Shown here in pieces: positions 7,781 through 14,329 of a stretch of DNA of 64,000 bases. This DNA comes from Olavius algarvensis Delta 4 endosymbiont (lineage in GTDB: Bacteria > Desulfobacterota > Desulfobacteria > Desulfobacterales > CAJINA01). Location: contig CAJINA010000122.1 in the NCBI GenBank assembly GCA_905176665.1, positions 124,001 through 188,000 of the forward strand. Direction: 5' to 3'. The notes beneath the pieces are model-generated. The model did no database searches. It saw nothing but the letters and a program-made list of their open reading frames with translations, and was not told the origin of the DNA. Every line of letters begins with the position of its first letter. The first letter of the stretch is position 1. The position numbers and the translations under genes were made by a program.

Positions 7781-8442
7781 GGTTTTATTTCGGCTATAAA
7801 CTGATTCGAAGTCTGAATCGATTCATTCATACGCTTGATGAGACCGTCGATTTCGCCTTTCAAGGTGGAAAATTCCGTCCGCAGAGACCCAATGGCCTGG
7901 GCGTTGAGGTTATGTTTGAGGAAGAGGACATTGTCCTGAAAGGAGCGCAGCACCGGCTCCATGCTTTTTTCAGCCCGGTGCATACTGGCCAGCATCCGGC
8001 GGTAACGGCTGCGCGTCTCCTTGAGCTTGCGCTGGCTGGACCGTCGCAATTCGGCACTCTTGTATAATTTGAGTTCATCAGACCACTCCTTGAAGAGGGC
8101 CGCGGCCACATCTTCAACCTTCTCAATACGGTCGGAAACCTTTTCAGCCGCTTCCCGGCTGTCTTCATATTCCGTTTTTAATTTTTCGTAGGCTTGCTTG
8201 AGGTCACTGTTTTCAATATTGATTACCGCCCCAAACTGGTCCAGGGCGCTTTTGAACTGGTGCTGAGCCTCGCTCTGGGCGTCACGGGCGTTCTCAACCC
8301 GATCAACCAGAATATCACGTTTATGGATGCCGACCTTCTCCATCGCCCCGTAATATGCCTTCGAACAACCACCCGACAATATCATTAAACCCACTGCTAA
8401 ACATACCATTGAAATCTGCAACCTATCGGAATGGCGTATCAT
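7777..8442 (-). CDS. DUF2959-type lipoprotein
   Basis: A 221-residue exported protein. It has an N-terminal hydrophobic segment and a lipobox L-S-G-G-C with Cys-26, so it is probably anchored in a membrane by a lipid. The motif Y-Y-G-A-M-E-K-V-G-I-H-K-R-D-I-L-V-D-R-V directly after the cysteine is characteristic of the DUF2959 family, whose function is unknown. The remainder is rich in Glu, Lys, Arg and Leu and is predicted to form long coiled-coil helices. The start is ATG with AAGGGGAT seven bases upstream. The gene ends inside the arm of a hairpin element, which probably serves as its 3' end. Confidence 0.85.
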   Translation of the reverse strand: MIRHSDRLQISMVCLAVGLMILSGGCSKAYYGAMEKVGIHKRDILVDRVENARDAQSEAQHQFKSALDQFGAVINIENSDLKQAYEKLKTEYEDSREAAEKVSDRIEKVEDVAAALFKEWSDELKLYKSAELRRSSQRKLKETRSRYRRMLASMHRAEKSMEPVLRSFQDNVLFLKHNLNAQAIGSLRTEFSTLKGEIDGLIKRMNESIQTSNQFIAEIKP

Positions 8443-8520
8443 TTTTATCCCCTTAAAGATCCGAAACTACACAAGCTCGTTGTTCATAACCTATATTCTA
8501 ATATCTTTCTAATAAGCTGG

Positions 8521-8666
8521 AAAAGTGGTTTCAAAAATTCCCATCGCGTTCAAGGTCAAGGCGGACACGAGGCTCCAACCGGGTGAATACATTGAGTATT
8601 TCGAGGATTGGGGCATTGTGTCCAACGCAGAGATTGTGCGCGATGGGAATTTTTGAAACCACTTTT
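8521..8666 (+). repeat. Dispersed hairpin element, copy B
   Basis: The best-preserved copy: 28-bp perfect arms at 8521-8548 and 8639-8666, beginning AAAAGTGGTTTC. The core matches the family, but its inner pairs differ from copy A and remain complementary: GGACAC/GTGTCC and CTCCAA/TTGGGG. The right arm ends inside the TAA stop codon (8665-8667) of the acetolactate synthase small-subunit gene. Confidence 0.9.
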
Positions 8667-9153
8667 ATTCGGGTTCCCGGTAGAGCGCCAGTATCCCCGA
8701 CCGCGCCACCTTTTTTATACCCATAGGCTCCAGCATCCGTATAAACGCATCAACTTTCGCCTGGCGGCCGGTCACTTCAAGGATATAATGGGTGAGGCCC
8801 GTGTCTACAATCCGGGCGCGAAACGAATCGGCGATACGACTGATTTCACTGCGATTTTCCGGTTCGGCCTTCACGCATATCAAGGCGCATTCACGTTTGA
8901 CAGCATCTTCACCCGTCATGTCGCGCACCTTGATGACATTGATCAAACGGCGGACATGCTTGAGGATCTGTTCGAACTTCTCAGGATTTGTTTTGGTGGT
9001 AATGGTAATGCGGGACATTTCCGGGTTAGCGGTCGGTGCGCCGCAAATCGTTTCAATATTGTATCCACGACTCGCGAAAAGCCCAGAAACCCGGGCAGTT
9101 ACGCCCGGCTCGTTTTCCACCAGCATGGTGATGATGTGCTTTTCATCATTCAT
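8665..9153 (-). CDS. ilvN: Acetolactate synthase small (regulatory) subunit
   Basis: A 162-residue protein with the typical two-part layout: an N-terminal ACT domain (about 5-80, with N-E-P-G-V-T-A-R-V-S-G-L-F and R-G-Y-N-I-E-T) and a C-terminal ALS_ss domain. It binds branched-chain amino acids and confers feedback control on the thiamine-diphosphate catalytic subunit in valine, leucine and isoleucine synthesis. Length agrees with the family. In many genomes it follows ilvB and precedes ilvC, but neither is in this window, so the gene is isolated here. The 3' end abuts hairpin copy B. Confidence 0.93.
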   Translation of the reverse strand: MNDEKHIITMLVENEPGVTARVSGLFASRGYNIETICGAPTANPEMSRITITTKTNPEKFEQILKHVRRLINVIKVRDMTGEDAVKRECALICVKAEPENRSEISRIADSFRARIVDTGLTHYILEVTGRQAKVDAFIRMLEPMGIKKVARSGILALYREPE

Positions 9154-9268
9154 GGTATTGTCCTGGAAATTGCGGGTAGACCGGCCGGACCACGGCTACC
9201 GGAAAGTGTCGACGGCCGGAAGTTGCCTATTCTAGTATCAGATTGTAGTTAATCGAGCAAATACCCCC

Positions 9269-9297
9269 TTGAACGATCACATCATCGGCACAATAAT
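9269..9297 (+). promoter_or_regulatory. Sigma-70 promoter of a candidate small RNA
   Basis: TTGAAC (9269-9274) and AATAAT (9292-9297) are separated by 17 bases, a near-consensus pair. No protein-coding gene follows. A strong terminator lies about 85 bases downstream. Confidence 0.55.
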
Positions 9298-9303
9298 CAT
9301 TAA

Positions 9304-9414
9304 AGGTTACCCCAGAATGCCCGATGTAAAGGATATATGCCCCTAAGATCCCCATCCCAAAGGGCATTTGTACCTCCTTTGGCCCCGGAGTTGTGCAGCT
9401 CCGGGGCTTTTTTT
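9304..9414 (+). ncRNA. Candidate small RNA with anti-Shine-Dalgarno segment
   Basis: About 110 bases between a good promoter and a strong intrinsic terminator contain no credible reading frame. The body can form a hairpin from ATGCCC (9338-9343) and GGGCAT (9362-9367). Between this and the terminator lies TACCTCCTTT (9371-9380), complementary to an AAAGGAGGTA ribosome binding site. Many bacterial trans-acting small RNAs expose pyrimidine-rich segments of this kind to block translation of target mRNAs. The existence of the RNA is inferred from signals only; I do not recognise a known family. Confidence 0.5.
9382..9414 (+). terminator. Strong Rho-independent terminator
   Basis: GCCCCGGAG (9382-9390) and CTCCGGGGC (9399-9407) form a perfect 9-bp GC-rich stem with an 8-base loop, followed by seven T residues. 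It ends exactly where hairpin element copy C starts. Confidence 0.9.
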
Positions 9415-9560
9415 AGCGGCCAATTCAAAAAAGTCTTTTGGCCCGATCTCGGCGTTGGGCGCTCGGTTCAAATCCTCAAAATACCTGATGTATTCCTCCG
9501 GTTTAAACCTCGCGGCCGCCTTGACCTTGCACCAAAATCCAATTTTGAATTGGCCGCTAA
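9413..9560 (-). repeat. Dispersed hairpin element, copy C
   Basis: Perfect 18-bp arms at 9413-9430 and 9543-9560 (TTAGCGGCCAATTC...). The family core is in reverse orientation, with inner stem GGTTTAAA/TTTGAACC including a G-U pair. It lies 33 bases beyond the stop codon of the radical SAM gene. Confidence 0.9.
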
Positions 9561-9593
9561 TAGCGGCCTCGAAATCTAATAATGGAACACTTG

Positions 9594-10325
9594 CTATAGT
9601 TCGGTCAGGCTTTTTTTCAGGTAAAAGTCGGCCCCCACAGCGTGAAATGCGCGGGTGATGTCTTTTCGGAAACGGCGCCAGTCGACCTCAGCTTCAATCG
9701 CCGGGCAGTAATTTAGTTTACCGACCTTCCAATGATCCACAAGGCCATGATATTGGCGCACAAGGGCAATTGCCTGGTCCGGCACAACCACTGGTTCCAT
9801 ACTGATCCAGGTGGCAATGCCGCGCTGGTGGGCCGTTTCAATGGCGGCAATCCGATCCGTGAGACTGGCCGCTCCCGGTTCCCAGGCATCGGCTGTCGAC
9901 TGATCCGTAAACACGAGGGTGGTCCCGAAGGAAGCCTGCACCGAACTCTCCAAAATGTCAAAATCGCGTATGGCCCGGGTACCGCCCTTGCTCAAAACGG
10001 TATACGGTCGGCGACGCGTTTGCAGTTGTTCCAGAACCGCCCGGGTCAGAGTACTGTCATGGGGCGCAGGCGGATAGGGGTCGCATCCAAAACTCAGCAG
10101 TATCAAACGCTTGTCCCGGCGGGCATCCAGTTCATCGAGATCCGCGCAGAACCTGCGCAGAGCGTCGGGCCGTGGCCGGCACTGCCGGTGGAACTGATAC
10201 GCGGCCACATTCGCGGCCTCCGGCACATAACAATAGGCACACCGGTGGACACATCCGGTATATAGATCCACCCCTAATGGAGCGTACTCACCGGCTTTTC
10301 CTTTAGTCTCGTAAATCAGTTCCAT
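9594..10325 (-). CDS. Radical SAM protein of the SPL (spore photoproduct lyase-like) group
   Basis: A 243-residue radical SAM enzyme. The cluster motif C-V-H-R-C-A-Y-C-Y (residues 23-31) places three cysteines for the SAM-bound [4Fe-4S] cluster in the C-x-x-x-C-x-Y-C form typical of SPL and its relatives. Later features include L-L-S-F-G-C-D-P-Y-P-P and S-M-E-P-V, common in this group. Many such proteins in non-sporulating bacteria have no assigned substrate, so repair of DNA lesions is only one possibility. ATG at 10325 (M-E-L-I-Y-E-T-K-G) is preferred; the longer frame upstream is translated from a short repetitive sequence. No operon partner. Confidence 0.85.
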   Translation of the reverse strand: MELIYETKGKAGEYAPLGVDLYTGCVHRCAYCYVPEAANVAAYQFHRQCRPRPDALRRFCADLDELDARRDKRLILLSFGCDPYPPAPHDSTLTRAVLEQLQTRRRPYTVLSKGGTRAIRDFDILESSVQASFGTTLVFTDQSTADAWEPGAASLTDRIAAIETAHQRGIATWISMEPVVVPDQAIALVRQYHGLVDHWKVGKLNYCPAIEAEVDWRRFRKDITRAFHAVGADFYLKKSLTEL

Positions 10326-10401
10326 GGGTTTTAGAGGCTGAAGGTTTAAGGTAGAAGGCTGCGGACTGGCGGCATAAGGGTTGTTTGGGAACCAATGAAA
10401 C

Positions 10402-10437
10402 AAAAAGGCCGCTGTGCGTGCACAGCGACCATCTTTT
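10402..10437 (-). terminator. Bidirectional-type terminator after the HU/IHF gene
   Basis: CGCTGTGC (10410-10417) and GCACAGCG (10420-10427) form an 8-bp stem with a two-base loop. It has an A-run on one side (10402-10406) and a T-run on the other (10433-10437), so it can act on both strands. It lies 110 bases downstream of the HU/IHF stop codon. Confidence 0.65.
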
Positions 10438-10539
10438 TACAATCTTGAGGCATGCGCCGGTATTTCAGTACACCCGCGCCAACCGTTATAATCAGGGAAT
10501 CGCCTGGGTTGCGGGCGGCATTCTAGCCCGTCACGATTT

Positions 10540-10824
10540 CTAAGAACCGTTGAGTTTTTCCCTGAGCTTTCCTGAACATTTGAAGGTAACCACTTTACGG
10601 GGAGCCAGCATCATATCGTCACCGGTAGCCGGGTTTCTGCCACGCCTTTCCTTCTTCTGGTTCACACAGAACTTTCCGAACCCGCTGATCAATACATCCT
10701 CGCTGTCCGCCAGGGCACCTTTAATGATTGACAGGATAGACTCGATGATCTCTGAAGATTGGTTTTTGGTAAATCCAAGGTTGTTTTGAAAGGACTCAAT
10801 GATCTGTGCTTTTGTAAGTGTCAT
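10540..10824 (-). CDS. HU/IHF-family DNA-binding protein
   Basis: A 94-residue nucleoid protein of the bacterial histone-like family, which binds the minor groove as a dimer and bends DNA. The signature G-R-N-P-A-T-G-D-D (about 62-70) and the preceding F-G-K-F are present. The N-terminal K-A-Q-I-I-E-S-F-Q-N-N-L-G-F and the C-terminal L-R-E-K-L-N-G resemble IHF-alpha more than HU, but a firm subtype needs alignment. AAAGGAG lies upstream of the ATG. A near-consensus promoter precedes it and a terminator follows, so it is a single-gene unit. Confidence 0.92.
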   Translation of the reverse strand: MTLTKAQIIESFQNNLGFTKNQSSEIIESILSIIKGALADSEDVLISGFGKFCVNQKKERRGRNPATGDDMMLAPRKVVTFKCSGKLREKLNGS

Positions 10825-10875
10825 TGCTCATGCACTCCTTTGGATGAAAGGCCCATTGTTTTTCAACATCGCTGA

Positions 10876-10904
10876 TTTTATTAAATAAACGTTTCGTTTG
10901 TCAA
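10876..10904 (-). promoter_or_regulatory. Sigma-70 promoter for the HU/IHF gene
   Basis: On the minus strand TTGACA (10904-10899) is followed after 17 bases by ATAAAA (10881-10876). The spacer contains AACGAAACGTTT, with a palindromic AAACGTTT. It lies 52 bases before the start codon. Confidence 0.6.
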
Positions 10905-11053
10905 GAATTTATCCCAAAAAAGTTGCGGTTATTCGTAAAACGAAGATTCGTCCCCTGCTCTGTGACCGTATCTGTCACACCCACGTGATATTCCTGAACT
11001 AAGATTGAATGAAGTTTCCCGGCTTGTTTCACCAAATCATAAAAGGGGGGCAA

Positions 11054-11245
11054 ATGACATCCGTGGAAAAAAAAGCCCGGCAGCTCATCTCCGACTACGG
11101 CAGGGACATGGCGATCAGCCAGGCCAAATTCTTTTTGGACCGGACCAACGGGGGGTTACAAACGTGGTGGCAACAGGTACTTGTGACCATTCGAACCAGC
11201 CCGCGGATGGTCGGGGCCGGGTGGAGGCAAGCATCTGATATATAA
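11054..11245 (+). CDS. Small protein of unknown function
   Basis: A 63-residue frame from ATG at 11054, directly after a purine-rich ribosome site (AGGGGGGCAA). The product begins M-T-S-V-E-K-K-A-R-Q-L-I-S-D-Y-G and continues with a helical segment and Q-T-W-W-Q-Q-V-L-V-T-I, with no signal peptide or cysteine. No family is recognised. Its neighbours, HU/IHF upstream and a small hypothetical gene on the other strand downstream, give no functional hint. The longer in-frame start at 11009 has no ribosome site. Confidence 0.5.
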   Translation: MTSVEKKARQLISDYGRDMAISQAKFFLDRTNGGLQTWWQQVLVTIRTSPRMVGAGWRQASDI

Positions 11246-11286
11246 ATTTAAATTAGGTTTTTCAGGATTAGGCTGTTTACTTGCTG

Positions 11287-11538
11287 CTACCGTTCATCAA
11301 GAAGATCCCGGGCTGCATCCAGATCATAGGCTTGGGCCGGGTCAAATCCCTTTCCGGTGTACATGCCGGTGGCCTGTTTAATGGCGTCATAGGGCACCCA
11401 ACCGTGCTTTTCCCACAGTTCCGGTTGACCGGAGTCCCACATCCGAAAGCAGATATCGTCCCCCATTTTGAGCACATACATCCGGATCTGCTTGTTTTGC
11501 GGGTACGGATAATAGTAAAGTCCCTTGTCATCTTTCAT
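11287..11538 (-). CDS. Small conserved-looking hypothetical protein
   Basis: An 83-residue acidic protein rich in aromatic residues (Y-Y-Y-P-Y-P near the start, then W-D, W-E-K-H-G-W-V-P-Y). The pattern suggests a small compact domain. No cysteine pairs or membrane segment are visible. The start is ATG with GAGGGAA eight bases upstream. It lies 48 bases downstream of the phosphoesterase gene on the same strand, so the two may share a transcript. I do not recognise the family. Confidence 0.6.
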   Translation of the reverse strand: MKDDKGLYYYPYPQNKQIRMYVLKMGDDICFRMWDSGQPELWEKHGWVPYDAIKQATGMYTGKGFDPAQAYDLDAARDLLDER

Positions 11539-11586
11539 CGGTAATTTCCCTCATGCTCGCTATTCATTCTAAATCATGCCGTCGCC

Positions 11587-12216
11587 TCAAACAGCCAGTC
11601 GGTGGCTGATGAGACTACCGGTGGCCGGTGTCCAGGTCATGCACACCCTGTTGAACAACGCACCGCAGGTCACGATCCAGCCCTGCCGGCGATCGATTTG
11701 CCAGCGACAGTCTTCATCAGAGCTGGCCGGCCGGACTGGGCTGCCGTTCAACCGAGAAACCCGGGGTGAATGGCCATGCCCGCGAAAAAGGATTTTTCGC
11801 GGACATTGCGCCCGCAGCCGGGCAACTTCATCCTGATCGATATCCCCGGTCATAGCCGCCATCCCCAGGATATCCGCAAACGGCCGGCTGTGCACAAAAA
11901 GTGCTGCGGCTAATTCAATCTGGAGCGGCAACGCCTCCAGATAAGCAATGGTTTCCTCGGAGATGGCTCTGGATTGTCGCGCCCGCCCATCACGTACAAT
12001 TGCATGATCATTGTTCCCCTTGACAGCCAGGACGCGGTGGGTAAGCAGCAACTCAACACATGCGTCAGTCTGCTGATAGACGACCGAATCACAGATGTCC
12101 CCCAAGTGGACCATGCGGCTGCAACCGCGTACTTGAAAAAGGCGCAGGGCAGCCGCGATCATGTCCGGGTTTCCATGGCTGTCGGCCATGATACCAATTG
12201 TTTCCGAGTCCGTCAT
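11587..12216 (-). CDS. Calcineurin-like metallophosphoesterase (YfcE/MJ0936 type)
   Basis: A 209-residue phosphoesterase with all metal-binding blocks of the family: D-S-H (~13), G-D-I-C-D (~40), G-N-N-D-H (~68), an H in F-V-H-S-R (~110) and G-H-G-H (~150). Such enzymes hydrolyse phosphodiesters or phosphomonoesters with two metal ions; the natural substrate of this branch is generally unknown. ATG at 12216 is chosen because AGGAG lies five bases upstream and the first block then sits near the N-terminus. A further in-frame start at 12282 would add 22 residues. The gene ends 48 bases before the 83-residue hypothetical gene. Confidence 0.87.
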   Translation of the reverse strand: MTDSETIGIMADSHGNPDMIAAALRLFQVRGCSRMVHLGDICDSVVYQQTDACVELLLTHRVLAVKGNNDHAIVRDGRARQSRAISEETIAYLEALPLQIELAAALFVHSRPFADILGMAAMTGDIDQDEVARLRAQCPRKILFRGHGHSPRVSRLNGSPVRPASSDEDCRWQIDRRQGWIVTCGALFNRVCMTWTPATGSLISHRLAV

Positions 12217-12378
12217 TGGCTCCTGTATGTCATCCGCAGCCGGCCCGGCGCAGCTGCCGGTTTGCAGGTTTACCAGATTCACGCCTGAAAATTGAGCTTC
12301 CTACCACATACCCGCCGATATCTCAAAAAAATAATGGGGGTTTTTTATACCCACCCGATCTTATATCGAATATTCCGC

Positions 12379-12406
12379 TTGACAAACGCCCATTGGGAAA
12401 TATTAT
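12379..12406 (+). promoter_or_regulatory. Sigma-70 promoter with long leader
   Basis: TTGACA (12379-12384) is followed after 16 bases by TATTAT (12401-12406). The next gene on this strand starts at 12675, giving a leader of about 260 bases. Confidence 0.55.
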
Positions 12407-12414
12407 AGGCTGTC

Positions 12415-12674
12415 TTTAACCTTCAGTTGACGATTTGCACGATAAATTCTCTCACACGCCGTGTCTAATTGTAAGTAATTCTGGATGTAGAAGAAACTGT
12501 AGACACCCCCCGCCGGGATCCCGGACATCCTGAGTCAAAAGCCGCAGAATAACAGGCAACCGGGTCAGCGACCCGCAGGACGCACTGACAGACAATAAAA
12601 CGGGCACATCGGAAATATAACATAAACTACGGTTTTCATTAGCCATTGGATTTACAAAAAGAAGGAGTAACTCG
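12415..12674 (+). other. Long structured leader of the 12675 gene
   Basis: This gene-free stretch lies between the promoter and the 12675 gene. It contains a perfect CCGGGATCCCGG palindrome near 12511-12522 and a GGGTCAGCGACCC hairpin near 12563-12575. It ends in the ribosome site AGAAGGAG. I recognise no riboswitch family. It could be regulatory or simply untranslated sequence. Confidence 0.35.
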
Positions 12675-13223
12675 ATGAGTGATTTTCTGCACAATCTGCG
12701 CACCGGTAATATCAAACGGTTTGACCGGCCGCGCAAGAATTATGACAACCCGCAATACCGCCACCCGCATGACCGGCAGCACCACAAGGACCGTAAAGGC
12801 AACTATCAGAAAAAAGCCCATACCGGCGAACAACTTCAGGAAATAAAAAAATACATCGAAGGCATGGCTAAAACCGTTGAAGCAAACTTCAAGGTCCAGG
12901 AGAAAGCTGCCGCCGCTCTGGAGCGCATCGCTACGGCCCTCGAGGCCTCTACCGGTATCAATTCCGTCGTGGCGGCCACAGCCACTTCGGCGGTACAGTC
13001 GCAGTCGGCAACCGAATCCGCAACTAAGCCGGATGACCGGGACACGGCGGCCACCGTACCTTCCAAAGAGGTCCTGCTCGCCATGATTAATGAAATGCGC
13101 GCTGAGGGTGCTTCTTTCGAAAAGATAGCCGGTGAACTGGAACAGCGCCAGGTGGCGACCATCTCCGGTCGGGGCAAGTGGCGCGGCCCGGCAGTCAGCA
13201 AACTGCTCAAAGAAAATGCGTAA
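12675..13223 (+). CDS. Hypothetical protein with resolvase-like C-terminal segment
   Basis: This 182-residue soluble protein has three parts. The N-terminal 50 residues are very basic and His-rich and look disordered. A central helix (E-Q-L-Q-E-I-K-K-Y-I-E-G-M) is followed by an Ala/Ser/Thr-rich linker. The C-terminal ~45 residues read I-N-E-M-R-A-E-G-A-S-F-E-K-I-A-G-E-L, then G-R-G-K-W-R-G-P-A-V-S-K-L-L. That resembles the small helical module of serine recombinases that recognises DNA (I-A-x-x-L-N...G-K-W-x-x-x-x-V). No catalytic resolvase domain is present. DNA or RNA binding is a reasonable inference. AGAAGGAG lies eight bases before the ATG. Confidence 0.7.
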   Translation: MSDFLHNLRTGNIKRFDRPRKNYDNPQYRHPHDRQHHKDRKGNYQKKAHTGEQLQEIKKYIEGMAKTVEANFKVQEKAAAALERIATALEASTGINSVVAATATSAVQSQSATESATKPDDRDTAATVPSKEVLLAMINEMRAEGASFEKIAGELEQRQVATISGRGKWRGPAVSKLLKENA

Positions 13224-13295
13224 GATGATATGCCGTGGAGCCAGGCGCCCCCACCGGGGAAGATGGTTCGCCGCTTCACGCCCCACCCTTGCGGA

Positions 13296-13988
13296 TTACC
13301 AGACCCACCCCCTGATAATGTAGTAAACTAGCGGCAAAAAAATGGCGGGGAGCATATTTCCGACGCTGATCTTACGAATTTCCAGCAGATTGATACCCAA
13401 ACCCAGGATAAGCAACCCGCCTACCGCTGACATCTGGTTGACGACCACCGGCACCAGCAGCGGTTTCAGCATCAAAGCCCCCCCTGTAATCAATCCCTGG
13501 TAAATGAACACGGAGATCGCGGAAAGCATGACCCCCACCCCCATCGCCGCGGTAAACACTACGGCCGTGATCCCGTCAAGCATGGATTTAGCATACAGGG
13601 TCTGATGATTGCCGGTCAGACCGCTCTCCATAGCCCCCACTATGGCCATGGAACCGACACAGTATACCAAGGTGGCCGTTACGAACCCCCGGGCGAATCC
13701 GCTGCCCGTCCCGGCAAACCGGGATTCGAACCAGCGGCCGGCGGCTTCAAGCCGGGCTTCAATGGCCGCCCATTCCCCCAACAGGCTGCCGATGGCCAGG
13801 CATACAATGATCAGCAGCAAATCGTCTGATTTGAAAGCACTACGCAGGCCGATGAGAATCACCGCCAGACCGATTGCCTGCATGCTCGTAGCATTGTATC
13901 TGGCGGGGATACCCTTTCTGAAAACCAGCCCGGCCAGGCTGCCGGCTATAATAGCAATTGCATTTACGATCGTTCCGGTCACAACCAT
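13296..13988 (-). CDS. DUF554 family membrane protein
   Basis: A 230-residue integral membrane protein with about six or seven hydrophobic helices, starting M-V-V-T-G-T-I-V-N-A-I-A-I-I-A-G-S-L-A-G and rich in glycine motifs such as V-G-S-M-A-I-V-G-A. This is the DUF554 family, probably transporters of unknown substrate. The frame stays open far upstream, but that part is translated from hairpin element copy D, which begins only six bases before the ATG at 13988. GGGAG sits directly against this ATG, and an alternative ATG at 14003 lies inside the element arm. The native 5' region therefore seems to have been replaced by the element. Confidence 0.82.
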   Translation of the reverse strand: MVVTGTIVNAIAIIAGSLAGLVFRKGIPARYNATSMQAIGLAVILIGLRSAFKSDDLLLIIVCLAIGSLLGEWAAIEARLEAAGRWFESRFAGTGSGFARGFVTATLVYCVGSMAIVGAMESGLTGNHQTLYAKSMLDGITAVVFTAAMGVGVMLSAISVFIYQGLITGGALMLKPLLVPVVVNQMSAVGGLLILGLGINLLEIRKISVGNMLPAIFLPLVYYIIRGWVW

Positions 13989-13994
13989 CTCCCA

Positions 13995-14184
13995 AGAAGC
14001 CATCTCAGAAAAGCCTTTTGGCCCAATCTCTGCGTTGGGTGCGACATTGGCGAGTAAATCGCCCCCGTAAGGAATACTGCTTATTGTAGAGCGGACCAAA
14101 TCCTCGAAATACTGGAGTATGTCTCCGGTTCGAATGTCGCCCCCGCCTTGAACTTGGACCAAAATCCTTTTTGAGATAGCGTCT
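13995..14184 (-). repeat. Dispersed hairpin element, copy D (long variant)
   Basis: 190 bp with imperfect arms (AGAAGCCATCTCAGAA at 13995 and its near-complement ending 14184). It carries a ~50-base extra segment near the apex (GGCGAGTAAATCGCCCCCGTAAGG, then TACTGCTTATTGTAGAGCGGACC), shared only with copy E. It lies immediately upstream of the DUF554 start codon. The two copies share a translated peptide in one frame, which is not a protein domain. Confidence 0.85.
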
Positions 14185-14230
14185 AAAAGCGTCCGCCCAG
14201 CCAAACTGGCTCGGGGCAGAAAAGCAATGA

Positions 14231-14262
14231 AAAAGCCCGCGGCGTTACACCGCGGGCTTAGG
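14231..14262 (-). terminator. Rho-independent terminator after dnaK
   Basis: On the minus strand AAGCCCGCGG pairs with CCGCGGGCTT across a 7-base loop, followed by TTTTTC. It begins about 70 bases after the dnaK stop codon. The bases between it and copy D hold nothing else. Confidence 0.85.
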
Positions 14263-14329
14263 TGTCAAGAAGCTATATCACATACTATGAGCAGGTTCTT
14301 GAAACCAACTCAAAAATTTGAGATGGCTT

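Noticed and set aside
9460-9485. A GGTTCAAATCC segment resembling a tRNA T-loop
   Set aside because: It belongs to the core of hairpin copy C; no acceptor, D or anticodon stems surround it.
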